64,000 nucleotides of DNA from an uncultured Desulfobacter sp. (GTDB lineage Bacteria > Desulfobacterota > Desulfobacteria > Desulfobacterales > Desulfobacteraceae): positions 1,922,001-1,986,000 of the forward strand of contig NZ_OY762929.1 in NCBI RefSeq assembly GCF_963666675.1. Reading direction: 5' to 3'. Below, in pieces: positions 16,710 to 25,150 of this stretch (position 1 is the stretch's first letter; every line of letters starts with the position of its first letter). The notes under the pieces are model-generated. The model saw only the letters and a list, made by a program, of their open reading frames with translations, was not told the origin of the DNA and did not search any database. The translations under genes were made by a program, and so were the position numbers.

Positions 16710-18113
16710 TTACCAGCCGATGGTCAGATAGTCATGCATGGAGTTGGCTGCGGCACGTCCTGCACCCATGGCAAGAATAACCGTGGCAGCACCGGTAACA
16801 ATGTCACCACCGGCCCATACACCTTTTCTGGATGTTTTTCCGGTGACAGGGTCTGCAACAATATTTCCCCATTTGTTCAAATTCAGGTTCGGGGTGGAGT
16901 TTGTGAGCAGCGGATTGGCGTTGGAACCCACAGACACGACAACCAGATCACAGTCGATGTTGAACTCGCTGCCTTCTATTGTTACAGGGCGGCGGCGTCC
17001 GGATGCATCGGGTTCACCCAGTTCCATTTTAACGCACTCCATACCGGTCAGGCGCCCTTCTTCATCCCCATAGAATTTTGTGGGGTTGGTCAGCAGCACA
17101 AATTCGATTTTTTCCTCTTCGGCATGGTGCAGTTCTTCATTTCTTGCGGGCATTTCATCCCTGGAACGTCTGTACACAACCTTTACGGACTCGGCACCTA
17201 ACCGCATGGCGGTTCTGGCAGAGTCCATGGCTACGTTACCGGCGCCGAGAACTACGACATTCTTGCCCCGGGCAATGGGTGTATCGTATTCCGGGAACAG
17301 ATAACCTTTCATCAGGTTGGTCCGGGTCAGGTATTCATTGGCGGAATAAATGCCGATGAGGTTTTCGCCGGGCAGGTTCATGAATCTGGGAAGTCCTGCA
17401 CCCACGCCGATGTAAGCGGCGTCATAGCCTTCTGCAAACAGTTCGTCAATGGTGACGGTGGCACCAATGACGGTGTTACATTCAATGTTGGCGCCCATCT
17501 TTTCAAGGGTGGCCACTTCTGCTGCAACAATCTCTTTTGGCAGACGAAATTCGGGGATACCGTATACCAGAACGCCGCCGGGTTTGTGAAATGCTTCAAA
17601 AATAGTGACATCATGACCCTTGACCAAAAGGTCGCCTGCCACGGTCAGCCCGGAGGGGCCTGAACCGATCACCGCCACTTTTTTACCGGTTTTTTCGGCC
17701 ACGTCAGGTACTTCGCCGGTGCCGTTTTTACGCTCCCAGTCCGCAGCAAAGCGTTCCAGGTATCCAATGGCAACGGGCTTTCCTTTTTTGCCGAGGACGC
17801 ATCTGCCCTCGCACTGCTCCTCCTGGGGACAGACCCTGCCGCAGACGGCGGGAAGGGCATTTCGCTCCCACAGTTTTCTCGCAGCACCGGAGAAATCACC
17901 TTCGGCTATGCATTTGATAAACTCCGGAATGGCTACTGAAACCGGGCAGCCTTCCATACAGGCGGGTTTTTTACACTGAATACAGCGCTTTGCTTCGGTG
18001 ATGGCCATTTCATCGGAAAGACCTAAGGGAACTTCTAAAAAATTTCTGCGCCGAACGTCCGGGTTTTGTTCCGGCATCACTACCCGGTCAACTTTCACTT
18101 TTTTGTCTGCCAT
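16710..18113 (-). CDS. nfnB: NADPH-dependent ferredoxin:NAD+ transhydrogenase large subunit (glutamate synthase small subunit-like)
   Basis: A 467-residue flavoprotein. The N-terminus binds two [4Fe-4S] clusters (CIQCKKPACMEGCPV; CGRVCPQEEQCEGRCV). Then come an FAD motif (VAVIGSGPSGLTVAGDL) and an NADPH-binding motif (VVVLGAGNVAMDSARTA). The C-terminal GDIVTGAATVILAMGAGR completes the flavin site. The family includes GltD/GltA proteins, but with the NfnA-like gene immediately upstream it fits NfnB of the electron-bifurcating NfnAB complex, which couples NADH and reduced ferredoxin oxidation to NADP+ reduction, or the reverse. No large glutamate synthase subunit is adjacent. GGAGGAATAA precedes the ATG. 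Confidence 0.87.
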   Translation of the reverse strand: MADKKVKVDRVVMPEQNPDVRRRNFLEVPLGLSDEMAITEAKRCIQCKKPACMEGCPVSVAIPEFIKCIAEGDFSGAARKLWERNALPAVCGRVCPQEEQCEGRCVLGKKGKPVAIGYLERFAADWERKNGTGEVPDVAEKTGKKVAVIGSGPSGLTVAGDLLVKGHDVTIFEAFHKPGGVLVYGIPEFRLPKEIVAAEVATLEKMGANIECNTVIGATVTIDELFAEGYDAAYIGVGAGLPRFMNLPGENLIGIYSANEYLTRTNLMKGYLFPEYDTPIARGKNVVVLGAGNVAMDSARTAMRLGAESVKVVYRRSRDEMPARNEELHHAEEEKIEFVLLTNPTKFYGDEEGRLTGMECVKMELGEPDASGRRRPVTIEGSEFNIDCDLVVVSVGSNANPLLTNSTPNLNLNKWGNIVADPVTGKTSRKGVWAGGDIVTGAATVILAMGAGRAAANSMHDYLTIGW

Positions 18114-18145
18114 TTATTCCTCCATATATCCCTGAAACGGGCGCA

Positions 18146-18985
18146 TTACTTTGAACTGCATTGACATTTATTGTAAGCATCCATGGACTGTTGCTCAACT
18201 TCCTTATAGGATGCAAGGCGTTTGGCAAGGCCATCAAAATCAACCTGGTGACCGTCAAATTCCGGACCGTCCACACAGGCGAATTTTGTTTTTCCGCCGA
18301 TGGATACCCGGCACCCGCCGCACATACCTGTACCGTCGACCATGATGGGGTTCAGACTGACCATGGTTTTGACGCCTTTGTCCTTGGTGATCAGACTGCA
18401 GAACTTCATCATGGGAATAGGACCGATGGCCACAACCAGGGAGATGTCTTCTTTTTCGATGGTCTCTTTGAGTATATCCGTAACAAATCCGTGATGACCT
18501 TTGGAGCCGTCATCGGTGCAGATATGCAGGGTGTCGGAAGCCTCTCTCATTTTGTCTTCCAAGATAAGCAGATCGTACGTTCTAGAGCCCAGGATCGATG
18601 TGACTTCATTGCCGGCTAGTTTTAATGCCCGTGCAATGGGATGCAGAACGGCAATACCGGTTCCGCCACCCACGCACACAACTTTTCCTACTTTCTCAAT
18701 GTGGGTGGGTGCTCCCAGGGGACCGATAAGCGCATAGTACTCTTCGCCGACCTTAAGTTCCTTGAACCGGGCTGTGGATTTGCCGACAACCATGTAAATG
18801 ATGGTGATGGTACCTTTTTCAGGATTGGTATCCGCCATGGTCAACGGTACGCGTTCTCCGGTTTCGTCTGCTTGAAGAATGACAAACTGGCCGGGTTTCG
18901 CTTTTCGGGATATGCGGGGCGCGTCTATTTCGTTGAGGATGATGGTCCCTTGGGCCAATTCCTCACGATGCACTATTTTTGCCAT
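18146..18985 (-). CDS. nfnA: NADPH-dependent ferredoxin:NAD+ transhydrogenase small subunit
   Basis: A 279-residue FAD/NAD-binding protein of the dihydroorotate dehydrogenase electron-transfer subunit family. FAD-binding segment near 50 (ERVPLTMADTN), NAD-binding VCVGGGTGIAVLHPIARAL near 105, and a C-terminal [2Fe-2S] region, GTGMCGGCRVSIGGKTKFAC. The signature VDGPEFDGHQVDFD is typical of NfnA/SudB proteins. It lies 32 bases upstream of nfnB in the same operon, which argues for a complex. GAAGGAG precedes the ATG. A role in pyrimidine synthesis is unlikely, since no pyrD lies nearby. Confidence 0.87.
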   Translation of the reverse strand: MAKIVHREELAQGTIILNEIDAPRISRKAKPGQFVILQADETGERVPLTMADTNPEKGTITIIYMVVGKSTARFKELKVGEEYYALIGPLGAPTHIEKVGKVVCVGGGTGIAVLHPIARALKLAGNEVTSILGSRTYDLLILEDKMREASDTLHICTDDGSKGHHGFVTDILKETIEKEDISLVVAIGPIPMMKFCSLITKDKGVKTMVSLNPIMVDGTGMCGGCRVSIGGKTKFACVDGPEFDGHQVDFDGLAKRLASYKEVEQQSMDAYNKCQCSSK

Positions 18986-19571
18986 TATTATTCTCCTTCT
19001 TTGGTTGTGAAAAATAATTTAAAAAATTGTTAAAAAAAATTTATGAAAATTGTCCTCGCTAATAAATTAAATAAATGCATTTATATATTGAACGTTGGCC
19101 TAAAATCAAGGGGAAACCCGATGTGAATTTGTATACAATTATTTAAAAATAAATAAAAATTGTAAAATAGCTTGCTATCCGCATCGATCAAAACCGGTTA
19201 AAACTTAAAATTTAGGGTAATTTTTAAGATACACCCGGTATAAGCCCTTTTTCAAGCTTCATTGTTAATAATTTTGGAAATAATTGATTTATTCGTTTTT
19301 TATTCAATAAAATTGAATTGAAATGTCGTGTTTCTTTTCGGGAATATAAGGAAAAAGGGGTAAAGCCCCTTATTTACTGATCTGGGGGGTGATATACATC
19401 AATTTTTTTTGAGGATTTGGCCCATGATCACAGATGGGGCAAAACTGCACTGAGCGGGTGGTATCAATCCCCGGTGGGGTTCAGTACAGTCATGGGCTCA
19501 ACCGGTCAATCGACATTCCGGCTCAGCCCATAATAGGATTTTAAATTAATTCAATATTTTCAAATTTGATT
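18986..19571. other. Long AT-rich intergenic region with tandem palindromes
   Basis: A 586-base gap between pckG (3' end) and nfnA (5' end), both on the minus strand. It holds the nfnA promoter region (very AT-rich, no single clear site) and a small hairpin at 19355-19372 (AAGGGG/CCCCTT). Two adjacent larger palindromes lie at 19444-19531. No open frame of coding character was found. Confidence 0.55.
19444..19531. repeat. Two adjacent imperfect palindromes downstream of pckG
   Basis: First: ACTGCACTGA (19444-19453) with TCAGTACAGT (19481-19490). Second: ATGGGCTCAACCGG (19492-19505) with CCGGCTCAGCCCAT (19518-19531), pairing at 12 of 14 positions. They begin about 40 bases past the pckG stop. 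They may form a 3' structure or terminator, but no T-run follows directly. Confidence 0.55.
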
Positions 19572-21515
19572 TTACATTTGGGTTTCAAAATAATCCGGCA
19601 TGATCACATTCCCTGCTTTTTCTTTTAGCTTCAGCAGGCCTGATTTTTGTGCTGCAAGGATTTCAAACAGTTTTTCGGGAAGGTTTTCTTCTTCTGCGTA
19701 TGCTGTTTCCTGCAGTTCAATGCGCTGGATGATTTTTTCGGTGTACAAGGCAAACTGCATGTCATACAGGGCTTTGGGGTACTCCTTGTCAATGATCTGC
19801 TTGAACAGTTCTGCCAGATCTTTGTAGCAGGGCAGGTTGCCGATGGGGGTGGACAGGTATCCCACTTCGTTGTGGGCATATCTTTCCAGCCATGCCAGCC
19901 ATACTTTGACATCCCTTTTTTCCCCGAGAAGTTTTTTGGAATCACCGCCCCGGGCCTGGTGGGTCAGAAAGTAGTTCAAACCTGCCATCACCGGTTTGAA
20001 CGGGTCTTTGATGTCTGAACTGTTGAAGAATTTGAACTGGGCATCCATGTAATCGCCTAATGCGCCGGGAATAAAGGGGGCGTTGGCCCAGGGGGCGCGT
20101 TTAATGCCCGACACCCCGACCTCTGTGGCCGTGGTGGCGGAGACGATGCAGGCCCCTATGACCACACCGGCATCCGGATTCTTTGCCACCCACACCGGCG
20201 GCATGGTGTCCGCATCCCTGCCTGAATAGGTGAATATCCGTGTGACCACCCCATCGGGATTGGTTGCTTCACAAGAGTAGTTCTCCAGGCATTCCGAGGC
20301 CAGGGTGCACCTGGAATTGGGATGGGAAATGGGGATGGGCTCTTTTTTGTCGTTGGTTTTTCCCTGGTACCATTCACCCTGAAAGTTGGTTCCTTTTTGG
20401 GGCACAGGTTCCATATTGCCGACCCAATGGGGTTTAAGGTCTTCGTCCATCAGGACATTGGACCAGATCACCTCGCAGCCGGGTTGTCGCAATACTTTCA
20501 TCAACAAGGGATCACCTTCATCATTTACCCCCTCCACAATGCCGAAAATTCCGTTTTCCGGATTGATGGTTCGGATGGTGCCGTCCGGGGCGATCCACAT
20601 CTGGGCCAGGTCATCCCCGATAAATACATTGCCGGCCATGGCTGTGGTGGTTTTTCCGCATCCCGACGGTGCTGCGCCTGCACACCAGGTGGTGCGTCCC
20701 CCGGGCCCTGCGATGCCGGTGATAAACATGTGTTCGGACAACTCCCGGCCCCGGTCCTGGTATACGGCCTTGTCCACGGCAAACCTGTGATTGCCCTTTT
20801 TAAGCAGCAGGGTGTTGCCGGCATAGGTGCATTTCCAGGCATAGGTGGTCTGGTATTTGCGGTCCATGAACACCCGGGCATGGGGTAGGTCTTCGGTGCG
20901 GTTCAAGCCTTCGGAGTGTACGTTGGTGAAAAAGTACCCCTTTTGTTCAACTTCACGGTCAAAATAATCAAATGCGTTGCGATACAGCAGTTCTGCACTG
21001 TGGGATATATAGGCCGAGGATGTCAACTCTAAGGCCGGATTGGCTGCCGGTGATCCCACAGGTCCCCTCATATAAAATCCCACAATCATGGTCAGGTTTT
21101 CCATGATGCCGGACATATTGTCGTCAATCTCCTGTACTGCTTTTTCAGGGGGCATGCGGTTGGCAAGGCTGGATACCCGGTCTTCGGGTTCTGCAATGTA
21201 GTAGGTGCGGTCCACAATGCGTCCCTGCTCACCGGCCAGGTCAAAATGAATGGTATGGCCGTCCATGGCAAGGGCGTTCTCTTCGCCTTTATCCAGGGCC
21301 ATTTTTCGGATGGTTTTCTTGTCTTGTTCTGATCCTGTATTGATAAATACGTTTGACGGCCTGCAAAGGGCTATGGCGTTGGCGATACGGACCAGTACAT
21401 CCGGGTGTTTGATCTTGGCAATTTTTGCGGATTGTGTGGTGTCAAGTGTTGATGCAAACAGATTAAGGGCCTGATTGGGAGAGGTGATTTTCCCAAGGGT
21501 GTGTAAGGGGTCCAT
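19572..21515 (-). CDS. pckG: Phosphoenolpyruvate carboxykinase (GTP)
   Basis: A 647-residue GTP-dependent PEPCK, which decarboxylates and phosphorylates oxaloacetate to PEP in gluconeogenesis. The kinase P-loop is in GAAPSGCGKTTTAMAG and the metal-binding aspartates are in FIGDDLAQMW. The hyper-reactive cysteine loop follows the GTP-enzyme rather than the ATP-enzyme pattern. It is longer than the usual 600 residues or so, with extra N-terminal sequence. In an acetate- or lactate-using anaerobe it links citric-acid-cycle intermediates to sugar synthesis. The ATG lacks an obvious ribosome site. It stands alone between long intergenic gaps. Confidence 0.92.
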   Translation of the reverse strand: MDPLHTLGKITSPNQALNLFASTLDTTQSAKIAKIKHPDVLVRIANAIALCRPSNVFINTGSEQDKKTIRKMALDKGEENALAMDGHTIHFDLAGEQGRIVDRTYYIAEPEDRVSSLANRMPPEKAVQEIDDNMSGIMENLTMIVGFYMRGPVGSPAANPALELTSSAYISHSAELLYRNAFDYFDREVEQKGYFFTNVHSEGLNRTEDLPHARVFMDRKYQTTYAWKCTYAGNTLLLKKGNHRFAVDKAVYQDRGRELSEHMFITGIAGPGGRTTWCAGAAPSGCGKTTTAMAGNVFIGDDLAQMWIAPDGTIRTINPENGIFGIVEGVNDEGDPLLMKVLRQPGCEVIWSNVLMDEDLKPHWVGNMEPVPQKGTNFQGEWYQGKTNDKKEPIPISHPNSRCTLASECLENYSCEATNPDGVVTRIFTYSGRDADTMPPVWVAKNPDAGVVIGACIVSATTATEVGVSGIKRAPWANAPFIPGALGDYMDAQFKFFNSSDIKDPFKPVMAGLNYFLTHQARGGDSKKLLGEKRDVKVWLAWLERYAHNEVGYLSTPIGNLPCYKDLAELFKQIIDKEYPKALYDMQFALYTEKIIQRIELQETAYAEEENLPEKLFEILAAQKSGLLKLKEKAGNVIMPDYFETQM

Positions 21516-21880
21516 AGGGTATTAAGTCCAGATGTTTATGGATTGTCAATGTTCAAAGGCTTGTCTCTATATTTATTATTTTTTCCGACAGGCATTTAGA
21601 CCGATTTTGATCTCTAAAAAATGACAATATTGTTTAATTCTTCAGTCGGCTAAGTATTTTGACTCGAATGACAATCCGGATTGCCAAGGATTTCCAATGC
21701 TTGAAACCGACTTAAACGCCAATTTATAATAGCTGTCTTTTCTACCATTTAATCTGTGAAAATCAAATAGAATATTACAAATTGGTTAAAAAAAGAAAAT
21801 ATGCCCGGGCGGGTTTAATTTATGATAGAACGGGTATCATGGTATAATTTTAGTAATTTTTCACCGGCAGGAGGCAGTTG
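21516..21880. other. Intergenic region between divergent pckG and PHP genes
   Basis: A 365-base AT-rich spacer. A perfect 12-base palindrome, CAATCCGGATTG, lies at 21672-21683, roughly midway, and could be an operator. No gene or riboswitch was recognised. Confidence 0.5.
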
Positions 21881-22807
21881 ATGACACATATATTTGCAGA
21901 TTTACACAACCATACCACCGCATCCGACGGGGATTTTGCCCCCGGTGAACTTGTGGCCCAGGCCACGGGCCTGGGGATCAAGGTTCTCGGTGTCACAGAC
22001 CATGACACCCTGGACGGACTGGAAGCGGCACTGGAGGCGGGAAAAACCCAAGGGGTAGAAGTATTTCCGGGGGTGGAGATATCCGTGCGCTTCAAGCGGG
22101 AATTTTTCACGGGCACCCTGCACGTGCTGACCTATTTTTCAAAGGCGCTGTTAAAGGATTCAGGGTTTGTCTCCCGGTTCCAAACCCTTTTGGCCCAAGG
22201 CCGGGGAGAGGCGCTGGTCCGGGCAAGAATTGACAAAATTAACGAGGTGTTCGGGCCTTTAGGCCGGTCTGCCTTGTTGTCTAGAGATTTGACCTTTGAA
22301 GATATTGCCGCGTATTCGGACAATGCCTCCCGCCGCCATTTTGCCATGGCACTGGACGAAAAACTGGGGATTTCAGACAAAGATACCATTACCCGGATCA
22401 TCGGCAATGACAGTCCGGCTTATCTGCCTTCAGGGGTGGATCTTGCCCAGGTGAAAGGTTTTTTGACAACCGAGCCGGTGGTAGGCGTATTGGCCCACCC
22501 GGCTGCCGGATCTTTTCCCGGGGAGGGGCACTACAAAGAGGTGCTGCCGTCCTTGGAAACCGTATCCCGTCTGTTACCCGAGATGCTGGATGCCGGTGTC
22601 AAGGGCCTTGAGGTCCATTATCCGGGCCATGCTCCCGAACACAGGACCTTGCTTTTGGAATGGGCTCAAAAATATAACCTACTGGTCACCGGCGGTTCGG
22701 ACTGCCATGACGATGCCAACCGTCCTTTAGGCGCTGCCGGGGCAGGGGAACAGGAATTTGAGCACTTAAAGCAGGAGGTCTTGTGCGCAGAAAAGAAAAG
22801 CAGATAA
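21881..22807 (+). CDS. PHP domain phosphoesterase
   Basis: A 308-residue metal-dependent phosphoesterase of the PHP family. The metal ligands are visible in DLHNHTTASDG (motif I), GVTDHDTLDGLEAA (motif II), FPGVEIS, and VTGGSDCHDD near the C-terminus. It most resembles the YciV/RNase AM group (3',5'-nucleoside bisphosphate phosphatase / 5'-3' exonuclease), though the precise substrate is inferred. A TTG at 21878 sits directly before the ATG at 21881. AGGAGG at 21869-21874 gives six-base spacing to the ATG, which is chosen. It overlaps the next gene by 25 bases. Confidence 0.85.
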   Translation: MTHIFADLHNHTTASDGDFAPGELVAQATGLGIKVLGVTDHDTLDGLEAALEAGKTQGVEVFPGVEISVRFKREFFTGTLHVLTYFSKALLKDSGFVSRFQTLLAQGRGEALVRARIDKINEVFGPLGRSALLSRDLTFEDIAAYSDNASRRHFAMALDEKLGISDKDTITRIIGNDSPAYLPSGVDLAQVKGFLTTEPVVGVLAHPAAGSFPGEGHYKEVLPSLETVSRLLPEMLDAGVKGLEVHYPGHAPEHRTLLLEWAQKYNLLVTGGSDCHDDANRPLGAAGAGEQEFEHLKQEVLCAEKKSR

Positions 22808-23238
22808 CCGATAAGGATCAGATTAACGGAATCATAACCCAGGCCCGGGTCTGCCGCCTTGGCCTGTCTGATAATGGACGCCCCTATGTGGTGCCATTGC
22901 ATTTCGGGTATGATCCCCCTTTTTTATATTTTCATGGGGCCGATACGGGCCGCAAGCTTGATATCCTGGCGGCCAATCCACAGGTCTGCTTTGAGTTTGA
23001 TGAACTGATAAAAATCAATAAACATGCATCTGCCTGCAACTGGGGAACATCCTATACCAGCATTATCGGCGAAGGAACGGCACGCATCCTTGTTGATCCG
23101 GAAGAAAAAATTCAAGGCCTGAACTGTATCATGGCTCAATATTCTTCTCGCACACATGAATTTGGCACCAAGGATCTGGCCGAGACGGCCGTGATTGAGG
23201 TCAAGATTCTGAAGATGACAGCGAAACTGTCCGGGTAG
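22783..23238 (+). CDS. Pyridoxamine 5'-phosphate oxidase family flavin-binding protein
   Basis: A 151-residue split-barrel protein of the NimA/PNPOx-like family. VCRLGLSDNGRPYVVPLHFGY is the first strands, FYFHGADTGRKLDIL-type residues bind the flavin phosphate, and CFEFDEL and SIIGEGTARIL follow. These proteins bind FMN or a related flavin and often act in redox detoxification; no specific substrate can be named. The GTG start lies inside the end of the PHP gene, preceded by AGGAGG at 22773-22778, so translation is coupled. Confidence 0.82.
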   Translation: MRRKEKQITDKDQINGIITQARVCRLGLSDNGRPYVVPLHFGYDPPFLYFHGADTGRKLDILAANPQVCFEFDELIKINKHASACNWGTSYTSIIGEGTARILVDPEEKIQGLNCIMAQYSSRTHEFGTKDLAETAVIEVKILKMTAKLSG

Positions 23239-23246
23239 CGTCTGTG

Positions 23247-23317
23247 TTTAACCACGGAATTCACGGAAAGATACTGAAAACAAAAATTCCGTGAATTCAG
23301 TGCCTTCCGTGGTTAAA
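23247..23317. terminator. Long inverted repeat between convergent genes
   Basis: TTTAACCACGGAATTCACGG on the left pairs with a right arm containing TTCCGTGAATTC and TTCCGTGGTTAAA. It fills the gap between the flavoprotein gene and the class III aminotransferase gene and supplies the latter's TAA stop. It could work as a bidirectional terminator or be a remnant of a small palindromic repeat. Confidence 0.6.
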
Positions 23318-24710
23318 ATGTCTTTTTGATGGCGTTGGCAACGGCCGTGACCATGGTGTCAATCTCCGCTTCGGACACGGTGAGGCAGGGAACAAAATAT
23401 AAAGTCGTGTTCATGCCCGGCAGGCTGCTGTTTGTTCTGCCCACAATGACCTTTTCGGCAAGAATCTTGCTCATCAGTTCAGCCATCTGTTGTTCACCGG
23501 GCGGTGTCTTCTTCTCTTTGTCCACAACGATCTCCAGGCCGCAAAAAAGACCCACGCCCCTGACATCCCCAACCACCGGCAAAGAGGTCAATCCCTTGAG
23601 CCGGTCAATGAGTATTTTGCCTTTTTTTCTGCTGTTTTCCACAAGTTGCTCATCTTCAATGATGCGGGTGCTCTCCAGTGCTGCAGCCATGGGGGCGGTA
23701 CAACCGCCATAGGTGCTGATATCCCGGAAGAAGTCGGTCTGTTCTTCTGGGTTGGACGTGTCATTGAGGAAAATATCATAAATTTCCTGTTTTACGGCGG
23801 TGGCGGAAAGGGCTTCGTAGGAGCTCGCCAGCCCTTTGGCCATGGTGATGATATCCGGGTCGACATTATAGTGATCATGCCCCCAGAATTTTCCGGTTCG
23901 CCCAAATCCGCACACCACCTCATCCATGATGATCCATACCCCGTACTTTTTACAGATCTCCTGGACCATGGGAAAGTATTCTTTGACCGGGGGGATAATG
24001 CCGCCGCCGGCTGTTATGGGTTCCACAATAAATCCCCCTACGGTATCCGGGCCTTCTTTTAGAATCACCTCTTCCACGGCCCGGGCGCAGTCGATGTCGC
24101 ACCCCGGATAGCTCTTGTCAAAGGGGCAGCGGTAGCACAAGCAGTGGGGCACTTGCGCAAAGCCCTCCACAAAGGGGCCGAACCCTTTTTTACGTTCGAA
24201 CTGCCCACAGGCGCTCATGGTGGCGATGGTGGTGCCGTGGTAGTCCCGGTCCCGGTAGAGAATTTTGTATTTGCCTTTGCGCCGGTCGCAAATCCGTGAG
24301 GCCAGGCGTACCATTTTAAATGCTTTTTCATTGGCTTCGGAGCCGGAGCTGGAAAAGTAGATTTTTCCATGGCGGGGCAAAAGTTCCAGCAGTTTGGCGG
24401 CAAATTTGATGGCCGGAATGGAGCCGTAGGCACCGGCAAAGTAGGGCATTTGCCTTAACTGCTCATAGACCGCCCGGGCAATGGACTCCCTGCCGTATCC
24501 CACCATGACACTCCATACGCCGCCCGAGGTGGCATCCAGGTATTCGTTGCCCCGGATGTCATAAATATTCAAGCCCCGTCCCCCCACTACAATCATCTGT
24601 TCTTTCTCTTTAAACGCGGTGTGGGATTTCAGATGATGCCACAGGCTGTTTTTATCGTTTTCCACCATGGTTTCAATGTCATATTCAAGCCAGTTGACAG
24701 GTGTGGTCAT
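23313..24710 (-). CDS. Class III (PLP-dependent) aminotransferase
   Basis: A 465-residue omega-amino-acid:pyruvate type aminotransferase. Landmarks are the PLP phosphate loop SSSGSEANEKAFKM, YHGTTIATMSACGQ, the Asp pair region IIMDEVVCGFGRTGKFWG, and the catalytic lysine in MAKGLASSYEALSA. It would deaminate an omega-amino acid such as beta-alanine or taurine to a semialdehyde. The upstream dehydrogenase in the same operon oxidises (methyl)malonate semialdehyde, making beta-alanine or 3-aminoisobutyrate the most consistent substrate. An unusual cysteine-rich insert (CLCYRCPFDKSYPGCDIDC, about residues 180-200) is present. The ATG overlaps the preceding stop by four bases (ATGA). Confidence 0.85.
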   Translation of the reverse strand: MTTPVNWLEYDIETMVENDKNSLWHHLKSHTAFKEKEQMIVVGGRGLNIYDIRGNEYLDATSGGVWSVMVGYGRESIARAVYEQLRQMPYFAGAYGSIPAIKFAAKLLELLPRHGKIYFSSSGSEANEKAFKMVRLASRICDRRKGKYKILYRDRDYHGTTIATMSACGQFERKKGFGPFVEGFAQVPHCLCYRCPFDKSYPGCDIDCARAVEEVILKEGPDTVGGFIVEPITAGGGIIPPVKEYFPMVQEICKKYGVWIIMDEVVCGFGRTGKFWGHDHYNVDPDIITMAKGLASSYEALSATAVKQEIYDIFLNDTSNPEEQTDFFRDISTYGGCTAPMAAALESTRIIEDEQLVENSRKKGKILIDRLKGLTSLPVVGDVRGVGLFCGLEIVVDKEKKTPPGEQQMAELMSKILAEKVIVGRTNSSLPGMNTTLYFVPCLTVSEAEIDTMVTAVANAIKKTF

Positions 24711-25141
24711 GAGTTTGTCCCTTCAGTGGTGTTTAACTCTTTAAGGTGCTTTTTTTTGAGGCGCTTCAATGCCCGTGCAACCTCTGCCTGGCCTTTGAGC
24801 TTTTCTGCGGCTGTTTCATAAAAGGATAGGGCCCGGTGTTCCATTTGAATGACCAGGGGGGCAATATCCTGCAAGGGCAGGGCGGATGGGTCGGGCAAAT
24901 TTAGGACAAACGGATCCCGGGAAAAACCTTGGATGGTTTCCAAGATCATTTCGGTGACGTTTTCCCGGCGTATACGCCGGACCTCGGCAAGCCGTTTTTG
25001 TGCGGATTTGACAAGGGCCTGCAACCATGGGGCGATATCCGTAAACTCAGGCTGTGCCATGGCTGTATTGCAGAATTCCAGCTGCTGGCTTTCGATGGTT
25101 TCTGCAAACGTTAAAATACTGCCAAAATTAACCAGGGGCAT
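24707..25141 (-). CDS. Small ferritin-like (rubrerythrin-related) protein
   Basis: A 144-residue protein not assigned to a named family. The N-terminal helix (FGSILTFAETIESQQLEFC) and C-terminal helix (QMEHRALSFYETAAEKL, ending KKKHLKELN) resemble the helices of rubrerythrin-type ferritin-like proteins, with E and H residues where ligands usually sit. The central ExxH-type ligand set is incomplete, so metal binding is doubtful. It sits between, and is translationally coupled to, the dehydrogenase (9-base gap; AGGAGG before its ATG) and the aminotransferase (four-base overlap). An accessory role in that pathway is inferred. Confidence 0.65.
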   Translation of the reverse strand: MPLVNFGSILTFAETIESQQLEFCNTAMAQPEFTDIAPWLQALVKSAQKRLAEVRRIRRENVTEMILETIQGFSRDPFVLNLPDPSALPLQDIAPLVIQMEHRALSFYETAAEKLKGQAEVARALKRLKKKHLKELNTTEGTNS

Positions 25142-25150
25142 ATGATCCTC

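Noticed and set aside
16710..18113. Glutamate synthase small subunit as the function of this gene
   Set aside because: No large subunit is adjacent and an NfnA-type gene lies directly upstream in the same operon, so an NfnAB transhydrogenase is the better reading.
19444..19531. Integron attC-like site
   Set aside because: The palindromes lack the expected RYYYAAC/GTTRRRY ends and no integrase or cassette array is present.
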